A stretch of DNA of 64,000 nucleotides from Micromonospora parathelypteridis (GTDB lineage Bacteria > Actinomycetota > Actinomycetes > Mycobacteriales > Micromonosporaceae). The notes beneath the pieces were generated by a model that did not search any database, was not told the DNA's origin, and was given only the letters and a program-made list of their open reading frames with translations. The stretch spans positions 2,728,001-2,792,000 of the forward strand of contig NZ_JACHDP010000001.1 in NCBI RefSeq assembly GCF_014201145.1, written 5' to 3'. The position numbers and the translations under genes were made by a program. Shown piece after piece: positions 39,771 through 48,662 of the stretch. Position 1 is the stretch's first letter, and each line of letters begins with the position of its first letter.

Positions 39771-41324
39771 ATGGCGTTGTCGCAAGTGGTCGGTCGACTC
39801 ATCGGCGTACGTCAACATGAGGTGGACCCGGGCGGCGGTGGGGCCGACCGCGTGCCGCGACCAACGGCGGCGGTGGTGGTCGGTGGCGGCATCGCCGGCA
39901 TGTCGGCGGCGGTGGTGCTGGCCGAGCGGGGTGTGGCGGTCACGGTGCTGGAGGCGGCGCCGACGCTCGGCGGTCGACTGGGCGCCTGGCCGGAGTCGCT
40001 CGCCGACGGCCACCAGCAGAACGAGCACGGCTTCCACGCGTTCTTCCGGCAGTACTACAACTGGCGGTCGATCCTCCGCCGGATCGATCCTGACCTGGGC
40101 TTCCTCAAGCCCATTGCGGGTTACCCGATCCTCAGCGCGCAGTGGCCGACGGAGGAGTTCGGCAAGCTGCCGCCCGCGCCACCGGCGAACCTGCTCGCGC
40201 TGCTGTTGCGCAGCCCCAGCCTGCGTCTGGCCGACCTACGACTGATGGACCGGGACGCCGCGTTGCCGTTGCTCAGCTACGACCCGGTCCACACCTACGC
40301 CGAGCTGGACGACACCACGGCCGACGAGCTGCTGGCGTCGCTGCGGCTGCCCGACCGGGCCCGGGCGATGCTGTTCGAGGTCTTCTCGCACTCGTTCTTC
40401 AACCATGAGGCGGAGATGTCGGCCGCGGAGATGGTCGCCCAGTTCCATTTCTATCTGCTCGGCAACCCGGAGGGGTTGGCGTTCGACTGCCCGGACGAGG
40501 ACTACGCCACGGCGATCTGGGAGCCGTTGACCCGGCACGTGGAGAAGCACGGCGGCCGGGTGCGCACCAACTCCTGTGCGACCGGGGTGCGCCCCGACGC
40601 CGACGGGTGGCGGGTGACGACCGCCGACGGTGGCAGCCACCCGGCGGGCCACGTCGTGCTGGCCGTGGACCCGCCGTCCCTCGCCGCGCTGGTCGCGGCC
40701 TCCCCCGACCTGGCCGAGCGGGCACCGGAGCTGGCGGCGCGGATGCCGGCCTTCGGCGTCCCCGGCCCGCCGTACGCGGTGGCACGGTACTGGTGTGACG
40801 GGGACGTGGCCGCCGAGCGGGCGGTGTTCAGCGGGGTGTCCCGGCAGCCCACTCTGGACTCGGTGACGCTCTACCACCGGCTGGAGGACGAGCCACGGCG
40901 CTGGGCTCGGCAGACCGGCGGGTCGGTCATCGAGCTGCACGCGTACGCCTGCGATCCCGGCGTGCCGGCCGAGGAGCTGGCCGAGCGGATGCGCCGCGAG
41001 CTGGTCGCGCTCTGGCCGGAGGCCGCCGACCTGCGGGTCCGCGAGTTGCGGGCCCGGGTCGAGGCGCAGGCGCCGGCGTTCACGCCGGGCAGCCACGCCT
41101 GGCGACCGGGGGTACGCACCGACGCGATCGGCCTGTACCTGGCCGGCGACGGCATCACCACGGACTTCCCGAGCGCGTTGATGGAACGCTCCGCGGCGAC
41201 GGGGATCATCGCCGCGAACCACATCCTGCGTGCCGAGGGTGGCGCGACGGAGCCGGTGCGCTCGATCCGGCCGCGTGGGCTGCTGGCCGGTCGCCGCAGA
41301 CCAAACCGACAAAACACAACATAA
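39771..41324 (+). CDS. FAD-dependent oxidoreductase, CrtU-like
   Basis: 517 residues. The FAD-binding Rossmann motif is AAVVVGGGIAGMSAA, and LEAAPTLGGRLG follows it. The segment NEHGFHAFFRQYYNWRSILR is characteristic of CrtU-type carotenoid desaturase/isorenieratene-synthase relatives; the C-terminal FAD contact is YLAGDGITTDFPSALMERS. No other carotenoid gene is in the window, so the real substrate is open. Start ATG at 39771, without a strong ribosome site. Confidence 0.8.
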   Translation: MALSQVVGRLIGVRQHEVDPGGGGADRVPRPTAAVVVGGGIAGMSAAVVLAERGVAVTVLEAAPTLGGRLGAWPESLADGHQQNEHGFHAFFRQYYNWRSILRRIDPDLGFLKPIAGYPILSAQWPTEEFGKLPPAPPANLLALLLRSPSLRLADLRLMDRDAALPLLSYDPVHTYAELDDTTADELLASLRLPDRARAMLFEVFSHSFFNHEAEMSAAEMVAQFHFYLLGNPEGLAFDCPDEDYATAIWEPLTRHVEKHGGRVRTNSCATGVRPDADGWRVTTADGGSHPAGHVVLAVDPPSLAALVAASPDLAERAPELAARMPAFGVPGPPYAVARYWCDGDVAAERAVFSGVSRQPTLDSVTLYHRLEDEPRRWARQTGGSVIELHAYACDPGVPAEELAERMRRELVALWPEAADLRVRELRARVEAQAPAFTPGSHAWRPGVRTDAIGLYLAGDGITTDFPSALMERSAATGIIAANHILRAEGGATEPVRSIRPRGLLAGRRRPNRQNTT

Positions 41325-41391
41325 GCAACGGTACGCTGCCGTACGCTTGGTTGATCAACCGTCGATCGACCGGGCGGGAGGGCAGCGGGGA

Positions 41392-42603
41392 ATGTCACCA
41401 CTGCACCGCGCCGGCGCGGACAACGGTCCACCAATCGGCGAGATCGGCCGCGACGACGCGTACCCACTGATCCGCGACGAACGCGCCTGCATCGTCACCG
41501 CGCTGCGGCTGGGCTGGTGGATGGCGGACGCCTACCACCACGGGCAGCACGCGGAGCTTGGCGTTCCCGTCGGGCCCCGCCCAGCCGTACCGCCGGCAAA
41601 GCTCTCCAACCTCACCGAGATGTCCGCCCACCGGCGGATGCGGATGTACCTCGACGGCGTGGACGTCGCCCTGGCTCAGATCGCCGAACTCACCCGGCAC
41701 ACCGGGCCGGTGCCCGACACGTCTGCCGCCCGGGCGCTGCTCCCCGACCTGGCCCGACCCGACCCCGCCGACCCGGTGCCGCTACTGCTCGCCCTCGATG
41801 ACCTCAACGTGGAGGTGCTGCGCTGGGCGATGGCCACCAACCACCGGGTCGGGTTGGCCTACCGGCTGGGCCGATCCGTGGCCGACACCGTCCGAGCCGG
41901 TGACTCCACCCAGTTGCTGCGGCAGTTCGGCGGCCGGCAGATCCAGATCAGCCGGTGGCTGGACGAGCTGGCCAGCGTGCTGCCGCCGTACTCGGCCGCG
42001 GTGGTGCGCCGTTCGCTGGCCGCCTGGGCGACCGCGGTCGACCGGGCCGGCCACGGGGACCCGGCCGAGCCGGCGCCCGCCGAGCTGAGCCGGGCACTGC
42101 GTGGCCAGGGTGACCTCTGGCGGGACGTGCTCACCGGCGGGCTGCACCCGCGCGACCTGCTCGACGAGGAGGACTACGCGGTGATCGCCCGAAATCTGAT
42201 CATCCGGGACCGGCGGCTGGTGGCACAGGCGGCACGGGGCATCTTCTGGCCGGTGCTCGTACCCCTGCTGTTGGTGCTCTTCGCGGTGGTCGGGGTGAGC
42301 GCCGCGGCGGCCGCCGGCTCACCGACCACCCGGGCCACCGTCGCCCTGGTGGGCCTCGGCGCCGGGCTGGCCGCGATCTGGCGATCGGTCTCCGGGCCGG
42401 CGCTGGCGGTCGCCGGCGAGGTCAACCGGCCCCTGCTGGACAGCGAACTCACCGCGCGGATGGCGCTGCGGCTGAACCGGCCGCTGACCAACGCCCGGCG
42501 CTCGACGGTCGTTGCTCCCCGGACCCGGCGTCAACGCCATCCGGAGCAGCCGGGCGGTCGATCGAAATACGTTGCCCCTCTATCCCGCCCCGACCTACCG
42601 TGA
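41392..42603 (+). CDS. Conserved hypothetical membrane protein
   Basis: 403 residues. The N-terminal ~280 residues are soluble and alpha-helical, with no recognised enzyme motif; it includes an ACIVTALRLGWWMADAYHH segment. Two hydrophobic segments follow (about 285-310 and 320-340), and the tail is basic (RTRRQRHPEQPGGRSK). Possibly a membrane-tethered regulator. GGGAGGG is upstream of the ATG at 41392, about twelve bases away. I do not recognise the family. Confidence 0.65.
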   Translation: MSPLHRAGADNGPPIGEIGRDDAYPLIRDERACIVTALRLGWWMADAYHHGQHAELGVPVGPRPAVPPAKLSNLTEMSAHRRMRMYLDGVDVALAQIAELTRHTGPVPDTSAARALLPDLARPDPADPVPLLLALDDLNVEVLRWAMATNHRVGLAYRLGRSVADTVRAGDSTQLLRQFGGRQIQISRWLDELASVLPPYSAAVVRRSLAAWATAVDRAGHGDPAEPAPAELSRALRGQGDLWRDVLTGGLHPRDLLDEEDYAVIARNLIIRDRRLVAQAARGIFWPVLVPLLLVLFAVVGVSAAAAAGSPTTRATVALVGLGAGLAAIWRSVSGPALAVAGEVNRPLLDSELTARMALRLNRPLTNARRSTVVAPRTRRQRHPEQPGGRSKYVAPLSRPDLP

Positions 42604-42638
42604 TCGCGCAAGGTCAACCACCGCCGCGGGAGCAGCTC

Positions 42639-42728
42639 ATGACGATGTCGCACGTCTCCACCGTGCCGTCGACGCTGCCCGGTGACGGTTGCCGAGCGGA
42701 AGGTCCGTGGGCGGGCCGGCCCGACTGA
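42639..42728 (+). CDS. Possible 29-residue leader peptide
   Basis: A short frame with GGGAG eight bases before the ATG at 42639 and a stop at 42726-42728. It encodes MTMSHVSTVPSTLPGDGCRA and nine more residues. It ends 19 bp before a GC-rich hairpin that itself precedes the HNH nuclease gene. The set-up recalls transcription attenuation, but no run of one amino acid points to a sensed metabolite. Confidence 0.35.
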   Translation: MTMSHVSTVPSTLPGDGCRAEGPWAGRPD

Positions 42729-42746
42729 CGCGTACCCGTACGCGCT

Positions 42747-42781
42747 GAGCCGCCCCGTCCAACAGCCGGACCGGGCGGCTC
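42747..42781 (+). terminator. Hairpin between leader ORF and HNH gene
   Basis: A 14-bp stem with one mismatch (GAGCCGCCCCGTCC against GGACCGGGCGGCTC) and a 7-nt loop. It lies 35 bp before the HNH nuclease start, so it is either the terminator of upstream genes or a conditional attenuator. Confidence 0.55.
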
Positions 42782-42815
42782 TTCGCCGTCCGTCACCGAT
42801 TTGAAAGGAGTCCCG

Positions 42816-43259
42816 GTGGACGCCGTCCTCGTCATCAACGCCGACCTCGGCCCGCTGCACCGGGTCACCGTCCAACATGCCGTCCGGATGCTGTGCCGCC
42901 GGGTGGCCGAGATCCACGAGGCCGAGCCGGACCAGGTGATCGGGGTCTTCCCGATGCCCCGGGTGGTGCGGCTGGTCCGCTACGTGGTCACCCGGTGGAG
43001 GTTCAGCTCCGGGCCGGCCTGGTCCCGCGCCGGTGTGCTGCGCCGCGACGACCGGTGCTGCGCGTACTGCGGTGGCCCGGCCTCCACCATCGACCACATC
43101 CTGCCCCGCTCGCGCGGCGGCCGGAACACCTGGCGGAACACCACCGCGGCCTGCTACGCCTGCAACCAGCGCAAGGGCGACCGGACGCCGGCGGAGGCGG
43201 GCATGCCGCTGCGCCGGGAGCCGGTGAACCCTGGCTGGGGGGCGTTGGCCGGGCGGTGA
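42816..43259 (+). CDS. HNH endonuclease
   Basis: 147 residues. An N-terminal ~75-residue domain (VLVINADLGPLHRV, then PRVVRLVRYV) is typical of the small actinobacterial HNH family. The nuclease motif follows: CAYCGG, then STIDHILPRSRGG with the HNH Asp-His, then ACYACNQRKGDRTP with the second zinc pair and final His/Lys-type position. It should bind zinc and cut DNA, but the physiological target is unknown. GTG at 42816 with AAAGGAG upstream. Confidence 0.88.
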   Translation: MDAVLVINADLGPLHRVTVQHAVRMLCRRVAEIHEAEPDQVIGVFPMPRVVRLVRYVVTRWRFSSGPAWSRAGVLRRDDRCCAYCGGPASTIDHILPRSRGGRNTWRNTTAACYACNQRKGDRTPAEAGMPLRREPVNPGWGALAGR

Positions 43260-43261
43260 CG

Positions 43262-43330
43262 GACCGGCCGGCGGGATCGGGGGGCCGCGTCCGGGTACGT
43301 CCCAGGCGCGGCACCCGCCGGCCCCCGGTC
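43262..43330. terminator. Long imperfect hairpin between convergent genes
   Basis: GACCGGCCGGCGGG on the left is matched on the right by CCCGCCGGCCCCCGGTC with a small bulge. It fills the gap between the HNH gene and the convergent kinase gene, and overlaps the kinase stop. Probably a shared terminator. Confidence 0.45.
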
Positions 43331-44867
43331 AGCTGGCGCGTTCCTTGACCTTCGATTTCGGTTGCCCGCTGGGGCAGTGCACCCGGATCCCACTGCGGTG
43401 CTCGACTGAGGTCAACTCGACCTGGACCTGCTTCGCGGGGCCGGGGTCGTACGCCTCGGCCCGGAAGCCGGGCGCGAGCGTCACCGCGAGCACCTCGGCC
43501 GACTTTCCGACGCAGCGAACGGTGATCGTCCCGCCACGCGCGTCCACCTGTTCGCCCGAGGGAGGTGTGGGCGTCGGCGCGGCCCTGGTCGGGGTCGGTC
43601 CCGGGCTGTCGGCGGTTGGGCTCGCGGCAGCCGCAACGGTCGGATCGGGCTGTGGGCTGGGCGCGGTGTTCCTGGCCGCCGGGACAGGGGACGGTGCCGA
43701 GTCCACCGCGGCGGCCGGCTCGGCGGTGCCCGGCAACCCCACCGATGTGGCGCCACCCGGCCCGATACGGGTCGGCGACGCCCCCTGCCCCGGTCGACTG
43801 ATGGCCGAGTCGCCGAGCGACTCGGCTATCGCCACGACCGCGATCAACGCAGCGCCGACCGCCATCATGGCCCGCCGCCGACGCCACGGACCCCGCCGCG
43901 AGGTCGGCCCTGCCTCCGCACCGCGCATCGGCTCGACAGCCGCCGTGTCGGTCTGTTCGGCCTTGGCTACGGCCGCGTCGGCCTGTTCGGCCTTGCCTGC
44001 GGCCGGTCGGGCGGTCTGGGCAGCCGACCTGGCCGTGGTACCGCCGACGGCAGCCGATGCGCTGGAGGCGGCGAGCAGGATGCGGGCCGCCTCCGCGGCC
44101 GGCGGCCGGTCGGCGGGATCGTGGGACAGGCACCAACGGTAGAGCCGGTGGATCTCGGGTGGCACGCCGTCGATCTGGGGCAGCGGGTCCGGCTCTACAT
44201 GCGTGTGTGCGCTGAGCATGTCGGTCTGTGCCTCGACATGCCACGGCAGTCGGCCGGTGAGCACCCGGTGCAGGAGCAGACCGAGGGCGTACACGTCGCA
44301 GGCCGGCAACACCTCGCCGGCCTCCAGTCGCTCCGGGGCGAGATAGGCCGGTGTGCCCAGTAGCCGTCCCTCGAAGTCGATCTCCGGCTCACCGACGACG
44401 GCTGCGATGCCGAAGTCGAGCACCTTGGCACCGGTGGGGGCGAGCATCACGTTCCCCGGCTTGATGTCGCGGTGCACCAGGCCTTCGGCGTGCGCGGCCG
44501 CAAGGGCAGCGGCCACCTCGGCACAGACGCGCAAACCGGCGCGGGGCGGCAACGGCCCGACCGCCAGCCGTTGTTCGAGGGTGTGACCTCCGAGCAACTC
44601 CATCACCACGAACGGGACCGGGGAACCGTCCAGCGTCGACTCGCCGTAGTCGTACACGCTGGTGACGTGCGGGTGCGACAGCCGGGCAGCCGCCTTGGCC
44701 TCGGCCCGGATCCGCTGGCGAGCGTTGGCATCCGAGGCGACCAGCACCTTCACCGCGACATCCCGTTCGAGCACCTCGTCGTACGCCCGGTGCACCGCCG
44801 ACATGCCGCCGCTGCCGAGACGCTCCAGGAGCCGGTAGCGGCCCGCAAGCAACTGATCACGCTGCAC
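43329..44867 (-). CDS. Membrane Ser/Thr protein kinase (PknB-like)
   Basis: 512 residues from the GTG at 44867. The kinase domain (about 11-265) has P-loop LGSGGM, Lys40 in VAVKVL, HRDIKPGNVM with Asp134, DFG Asp151 and GTPAYLAPE. A ~65-residue juxtamembrane segment with repeated KAEQ(A/T)D units follows, then one membrane helix (about 334-348) and an extracytoplasmic Ser/Thr/Pro-rich stalk with a small C-terminal domain containing two cysteines. There are no PASTA repeats, so the ligand is not peptidoglycan of the usual kind. TTG at 44924 is a poorer alternative start. Confidence 0.9.
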   Translation of the reverse strand: MQRDQLLAGRYRLLERLGSGGMSAVHRAYDEVLERDVAVKVLVASDANARQRIRAEAKAAARLSHPHVTSVYDYGESTLDGSPVPFVVMELLGGHTLEQRLAVGPLPPRAGLRVCAEVAAALAAAHAEGLVHRDIKPGNVMLAPTGAKVLDFGIAAVVGEPEIDFEGRLLGTPAYLAPERLEAGEVLPACDVYALGLLLHRVLTGRLPWHVEAQTDMLSAHTHVEPDPLPQIDGVPPEIHRLYRWCLSHDPADRPPAAEAARILLAASSASAAVGGTTARSAAQTARPAAGKAEQADAAVAKAEQTDTAAVEPMRGAEAGPTSRRGPWRRRRAMMAVGAALIAVVAIAESLGDSAISRPGQGASPTRIGPGGATSVGLPGTAEPAAAVDSAPSPVPAARNTAPSPQPDPTVAAAASPTADSPGPTPTRAAPTPTPPSGEQVDARGGTITVRCVGKSAEVLAVTLAPGFRAEAYDPGPAKQVQVELTSVEHRSGIRVHCPSGQPKSKVKERAS

Positions 44868-44946
44868 GACGGACAGCCTGCCGTACCGACCCGGCCCGGA
44901 CCACCCCGGATCGAGGTGTCGCAATGGTTGGTACGCCCGAAGGTGG

Positions 44947-45714
44947 TCAGTCGCCGGCTGAGGGCTGCCAGGCGAAGCGGGGCGTCCGGCGTTCGGCGAA
45001 CGCCGCGACCCCTTCCCGGGCCTCGCCGGCGGTCGCCACCCTCCGGTGCCACCAGGCGATCCGGGCGGGCCCGGCCCGATCGTCGACGATTTCCTTGGCG
45101 GCGGCGATGCTCAGCGACGACCGCTGGGCGATCGTCGTAGTCAGCTCGTCCACCCGCGCGGCGAGCCGGTCGGACGGCAGCACCTCGTCGACCAGGCCGA
45201 TCCGCAGGGCGCGCTCGACGTCGATCAGCTCGGCGGTGAACAGCAGATGCTTGGCGGCGGACGGGCCGATCAGCCGAGCCAGCCGACGGGTCGTCGGCGC
45301 CGGGTAGACCAGTCCGAGCCGGGCCGGAGGTACGCCGAAACGGGCGTTGTCCGCGGCGATCCGCAGGTCGCAGGCGACGGCGAGCTGAGCTCCACCACCG
45401 ACGCAGGCACCCCGGATCGCCGCGACTGTCGGCTTGGCGAAGCGGGCCAGCCGTTCCTCGGCGGCCACCGCGATGCTGGTGTCGCCGGCGTCCAGCAGCT
45501 CCGCCAGATCGCCCAGGTCCGCACCCGCGCAGAACGCGTCGCCCGCTCCGGTGAGCACCAACGCCCGTACGTCGGGGTCGGGTTCCAGCCGGTCGAGCAG
45601 TTCGGGGAGCTGACGCCACATGGCGGCGGTCATCGCATTGCGCCGAGCCGGGTTGTCAATCACCACGGTCGCGACCGGTCCGGTCACCTCGACGGTCAAC
45701 TTCGCGTCCGACAC
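44947..45714 (-). CDS. Crotonase-family (enoyl-CoA hydratase/isomerase-like) protein
   Basis: 255 residues with the crotonase fold. CoA-binding and oxyanion-hole segments GAGDAFCAGADLGDL and GACVGGGAQLAVACDLRIA are present. Both catalytic glutamates of enoyl-CoA hydratases appear replaced: GGGAQ in place of GGGCE, and FGVPPARLG in place of FGxPExxLG. It may therefore catalyse another crotonase reaction or be non-catalytic. The GTG at 45714 follows GGGAGGG; a much longer frame upstream is spurious. Confidence 0.83.
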   Translation of the reverse strand: MSDAKLTVEVTGPVATVVIDNPARRNAMTAAMWRQLPELLDRLEPDPDVRALVLTGAGDAFCAGADLGDLAELLDAGDTSIAVAAEERLARFAKPTVAAIRGACVGGGAQLAVACDLRIAADNARFGVPPARLGLVYPAPTTRRLARLIGPSAAKHLLFTAELIDVERALRIGLVDEVLPSDRLAARVDELTTTIAQRSSLSIAAAKEIVDDRAGPARIAWWHRRVATAGEAREGVAAFAERRTPRFAWQPSAGD

Positions 45715-45882
45715 GTCCCGTTCCCTCCCGCGCCAACCGTCCAGCGCCGCCAATCTGGTCCGGCGACGTCGCACACCGGTCCGGCGACCATAACGGCGCG
45801 AGCCGAACGACCACCGGCGCGGGGTGCCCCGGGCGTGGCAGTGGCAGTGGAACCGGCGGACGGAGCCAAGCGTCCGACGGAC

Positions 45883-46434
45883 ATGAGACCCGCATCGACG
45901 ACCGCCGTCACGATCGCGCTCCTGGCCGGCCTGCTGACCGGCTGCACCAGCGTCGACCGAGCCCCGACCGCCTCGGACCAGCCCTCGGTCACCACCGCTA
46001 CCGGCCCGGCCGGCACGGCCACCGGCACGCCGCAGCCGACCATCGTCGCCACCGCCGGCCCCGACAAGACCAGCGGCGCGGCCGCCCGGGTGATGTTGCG
46101 AAGCTCCGGCGGCTTCACCGGCCGCGGTGATGCCGTGACCGTCGAGCCGGACGGTCAGTGGACCGCGGTGGACCGGGCCGGCAGTCGGCGCAACGGCCGG
46201 CTCACCCCTGCCGATCTCGGCCGCCTGACGGGACTGGCCGCCGACCCCCGGCTGGCCGCCGAGGCGCGGCAGCCGACCACCTCGACCGTCTGCTCGGACG
46301 CGTTCCAGTACCGGCTCACCGTGGACAGCATCGAAAGCGGGTACGTCGACTGCCCGGAGGACGGACCGCCGCCGCCGGCCACGCAAGCGGTGGTCAAGCT
46401 GCTACTGCGGGCCACCGCCATGCACACCAGGTGA
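45883..46434 (+). CDS. Hypothetical lipoprotein
   Basis: 183 residues. The signal peptide ends in lipobox LLTGC (Cys about residue 21), followed by a Thr/Ala/Pro-rich linker (about 25-60) and a domain of ~110 residues with one remaining cysteine pair (VCSD, VDCPED). It includes LRSSGGFTGRGDAV and DLGRLTGLAAD. No family assigned; surface-anchored by lipid. ATG at 45883. Confidence 0.75.
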   Translation: MRPASTTAVTIALLAGLLTGCTSVDRAPTASDQPSVTTATGPAGTATGTPQPTIVATAGPDKTSGAAARVMLRSSGGFTGRGDAVTVEPDGQWTAVDRAGSRRNGRLTPADLGRLTGLAADPRLAAEARQPTTSTVCSDAFQYRLTVDSIESGYVDCPEDGPPPPATQAVVKLLLRATAMHTR

Positions 46435-46447
46435 TCCCGATGGCTCC

Positions 46448-46876
46448 CTACGTCGTCCGCGGGAACATCTGGCCGATGCGGATCCGGTTGCCGAACGGGT
46501 CCCGAATGCCGAAGTCGATCCCGTACGGGCGCTCGGTCGGCTCGTCGGTGATCTCGACGCCCTTGGCCACGAGATCCTCGTGCGTCTTGCGTGCGTCGTC
46601 GGTGGTGATGAAGAGGTACCCACCGAGGGCACCCTTGGTGAGCAGTTCCCGAACCTGCCCGGCGGTGGCCGGGTCCAGCGCCGGCGGGCCCGGCTTCTCC
46701 AGCAGGATCTCCCGCTCCGGGTCACCGGGCAGGTTGACCGTCAACCAGCGCATGAAACCGAGGTCCTGGTCGGTGTTGACCTCCATGCCGAGCTTGTTGA
46801 CGTAGAAGTCAAGCGCCTCGTCCTGGTCGAGGACATAGATCTGGGAGCGGCTGATCGCGTTCATCGTCATGCCCAT
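46448..46876 (-). CDS. VOC-family (glyoxalase/bleomycin-resistance-like) protein
   Basis: 142 residues with two beta-alpha-beta-beta-beta modules: SQIYVLDQDEALDFYVNKLG at the start and GIDFGIRDPFGNRIRIGQ at the end. Such proteins bind a metal or drug; a lyase or dioxygenase role cannot be chosen. It is 29 bp downstream of an AraC-type gene on the same strand, a frequent actinobacterial pair. Three Met codons lie at the start (46876, 46870, 46864); none has a clear ribosome site, so leaderless translation or coupling is possible. Confidence 0.82.
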   Translation of the reverse strand: MGMTMNAISRSQIYVLDQDEALDFYVNKLGMEVNTDQDLGFMRWLTVNLPGDPEREILLEKPGPPALDPATAGQVRELLTKGALGGYLFITTDDARKTHEDLVAKGVEITDEPTERPYGIDFGIRDPFGNRIRIGQMFPRTT

Positions 46877-46905
46877 GACGTTAGAGGTCGACCGTGACCT
46901 GCTGC

Positions 46906-47307
46906 TTATCCAAAACTGCTGGGTCGGGTCCAGGCTTTCGTAAAGCACGACGGCACATTGGCCGACGCCACGCGGTGACGGCGGAAATCCGAGGGCGACT
47001 CCCCGACAATCTGCCGGAACGTCCGGCTGAACGTGCCCAGGCTGCCGAAGCCGACGGCGTAGCAGATGTCGGTCACGTCCCGGGCGGTCTCCACCAGCAA
47101 CGTCATCGCCCGCTCCACCCGGCGGCGTTGCAGGTAGCGGTGCGGGGTCTCGCCGAACGTGGCCCGGAAGGTACGGATGAAGTGCGCCTCGGAGACGTGC
47201 GCGATCCGGGCCAGCGCAGGGATGTCCAAAGGCTCGGCGTACGCCCGGTCCATGGCGTCCCGGGCACGCAGCATCGCCCGGTTCGACTCCTCCACCGCTC
47301 GACTCAT
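46906..47307 (-). CDS. AraC-family regulator (single-domain)
   Basis: 133 residues that form essentially just the AraC DNA-binding domain. The first HTH is DIPALARIAHVSEAHFIRTF; the second HTH includes TDICYAVGFGSLGTFSRTFR. There is no ligand domain, so the signal may come through the VOC protein encoded 29 bp downstream. ATG at 47307 is preceded by a G-run. Confidence 0.88.
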   Translation of the reverse strand: MSRAVEESNRAMLRARDAMDRAYAEPLDIPALARIAHVSEAHFIRTFRATFGETPHRYLQRRRVERAMTLLVETARDVTDICYAVGFGSLGTFSRTFRQIVGESPSDFRRHRVASANVPSCFTKAWTRPSSFG

Positions 47308-47345
47308 CGGCCCCCGTCTCGCCCCGCTCGCTGCCAGGCCCCAGG

Positions 47346-48572
47346 CTACCGCCGGGCGCCCCGTCGTCCGGTCGTCTGGTGCGCCTCCTGCACCTGCTTC
47401 AGCCGTTGCGGGTCTTGACCGCACCTCGTCGGCCGGAGGTTGAAGCCAATGGCGACCATCAGCAGAGCGACGACGCCGAGCAGTGCGCCGAGCAGCACCG
47501 TGCTGTGTACGCCGTGGCTCGGTAGCGCGAGGCCAGCGAGCAGGGCACCACCGGTGATGCCGACGTTGACAGCGGCAGAGACGGTGGCGGCGGCGAGGTC
47601 GGAGCGACCGGGCGCCACCTGCAACACGACGCCACCGAGCACCGCGGTGAACGCCGCGAACGCCAGCCCGGCCAGAGCGAGCAGGCTCACGGCAGCCGTC
47701 GGCCGGTGGCCAATCGTGTACAGCCCGAGCAGTGCCACCGACTGCAGCGCGACGGTCGCGCCCAGGGCGAGCCACGGGCTGCGGTCCACCACCGCGCCGA
47801 CAGCGAGGATCCCGAGCACGCTGGCAACGCCGCGCGCCAACAGGATGGCCCCGACCGACGAGTCGGGGAACCCGCTGACCTCGGTGACGAAGAGGGCGAC
47901 ATAGGTGTAGGCGGCGATGGCACCGGCGGTCGTCAGGATGGCCACCGCGACCAGCAGCCAGAAGCGGTACACGTCGGGTGTCGCTCCCCTGGCGGCGTGC
48001 CCCTGATTCGGCGGCGTCGACGGCAGGAGCGAAGCCACCGCGACGAGCACGATCGCGCCGAGTCCGGCCACCGCCAGGAACGACACCCGCCAGCCGGCGC
48101 GTTCGCCCAACCAGGTGCCCGCCGGCACCCCCAGGACCAGAGCGACGCTGCCGCCGGCGAACACGATCGCGACCACCCGCCCGCGTAGCCCGGGTCGGAA
48201 CAGCTCGGCCGCGGCCGGCACCACTACCGCCCAGAACAACGCGTGGGTCGCCGCGGTCGCCATCCTCGCCGCCAGCAGCAGCGCGAACGTGCTCGCGAAC
48301 ACCGTGATCGCGGTGCTGACGACGAAGCCTGCCAGGAGCGCCGACAGTAGTCGCCGGCGAGGGATCCTCCTGGCCAACGCCGTCAACGGGATCGAGGCGA
48401 CGACGACCACCGCGCCGTACGCGGTGACGAGCATGCCCACTTGCGACGGCGGGACGGCGAGGTCCGCGGCCATCGGGAGCAGCAGCCCGATCGGCAGCGC
48501 CTCGGCGGTGGTGTAGAGGAAGGTCCCGCCGGACAAGCCGATCAGCGCCCCCACTGCTCGTCTGCGGCTCAT
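47346..48572 (-). CDS. MFS exporter
   Basis: 408 residues with twelve hydrophobic segments. The A-like motif after TM2 (LTALARRIPRRRLLSALL) and the TM5 motif C (FAGGSVALVLGVPAGTWLGE) with GVPxGTxxG are typical of drug/sugar efflux proteins such as AraJ/YdhP. The ATG at 48572 is transcribed away from a CGNR regulator, 90 bp apart, which probably controls it. Confidence 0.88.
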   Translation of the reverse strand: MSRRRAVGALIGLSGGTFLYTTAEALPIGLLLPMAADLAVPPSQVGMLVTAYGAVVVVASIPLTALARRIPRRRLLSALLAGFVVSTAITVFASTFALLLAARMATAATHALFWAVVVPAAAELFRPGLRGRVVAIVFAGGSVALVLGVPAGTWLGERAGWRVSFLAVAGLGAIVLVAVASLLPSTPPNQGHAARGATPDVYRFWLLVAVAILTTAGAIAAYTYVALFVTEVSGFPDSSVGAILLARGVASVLGILAVGAVVDRSPWLALGATVALQSVALLGLYTIGHRPTAAVSLLALAGLAFAAFTAVLGGVVLQVAPGRSDLAAATVSAAVNVGITGGALLAGLALPSHGVHSTVLLGALLGVVALLMVAIGFNLRPTRCGQDPQRLKQVQEAHQTTGRRGARR

Positions 48573-48586
48573 CCGTCCCCCAACTG

Positions 48587-48651
48587 TTACCAGCTAAACC
48601 AGGTACGCCAGAAACAAGCTAGCGGCGCCCCCGACAGGGGTCAACTGGTAA
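48587..48651. promoter_or_regulatory. Possible operator pair, MFS/CGNR intergenic
   Basis: TTACCAG at 48587-48593 and its reverse CTGGTAA at 48645-48651 sit symmetrically close to each divergent start. The half-sites are the only notable symmetry in the gap. They could be bound by the CGNR protein; weak evidence. Confidence 0.4.
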
Positions 48652-48662
48652 AGTGGGTTTTG

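Noticed and set aside
45715..46386. N-terminal extension of the crotonase gene
   Set aside because: The frame lies opposite a lipoprotein gene, has no domain, and GTG at 45714 has a strong ribosome site.
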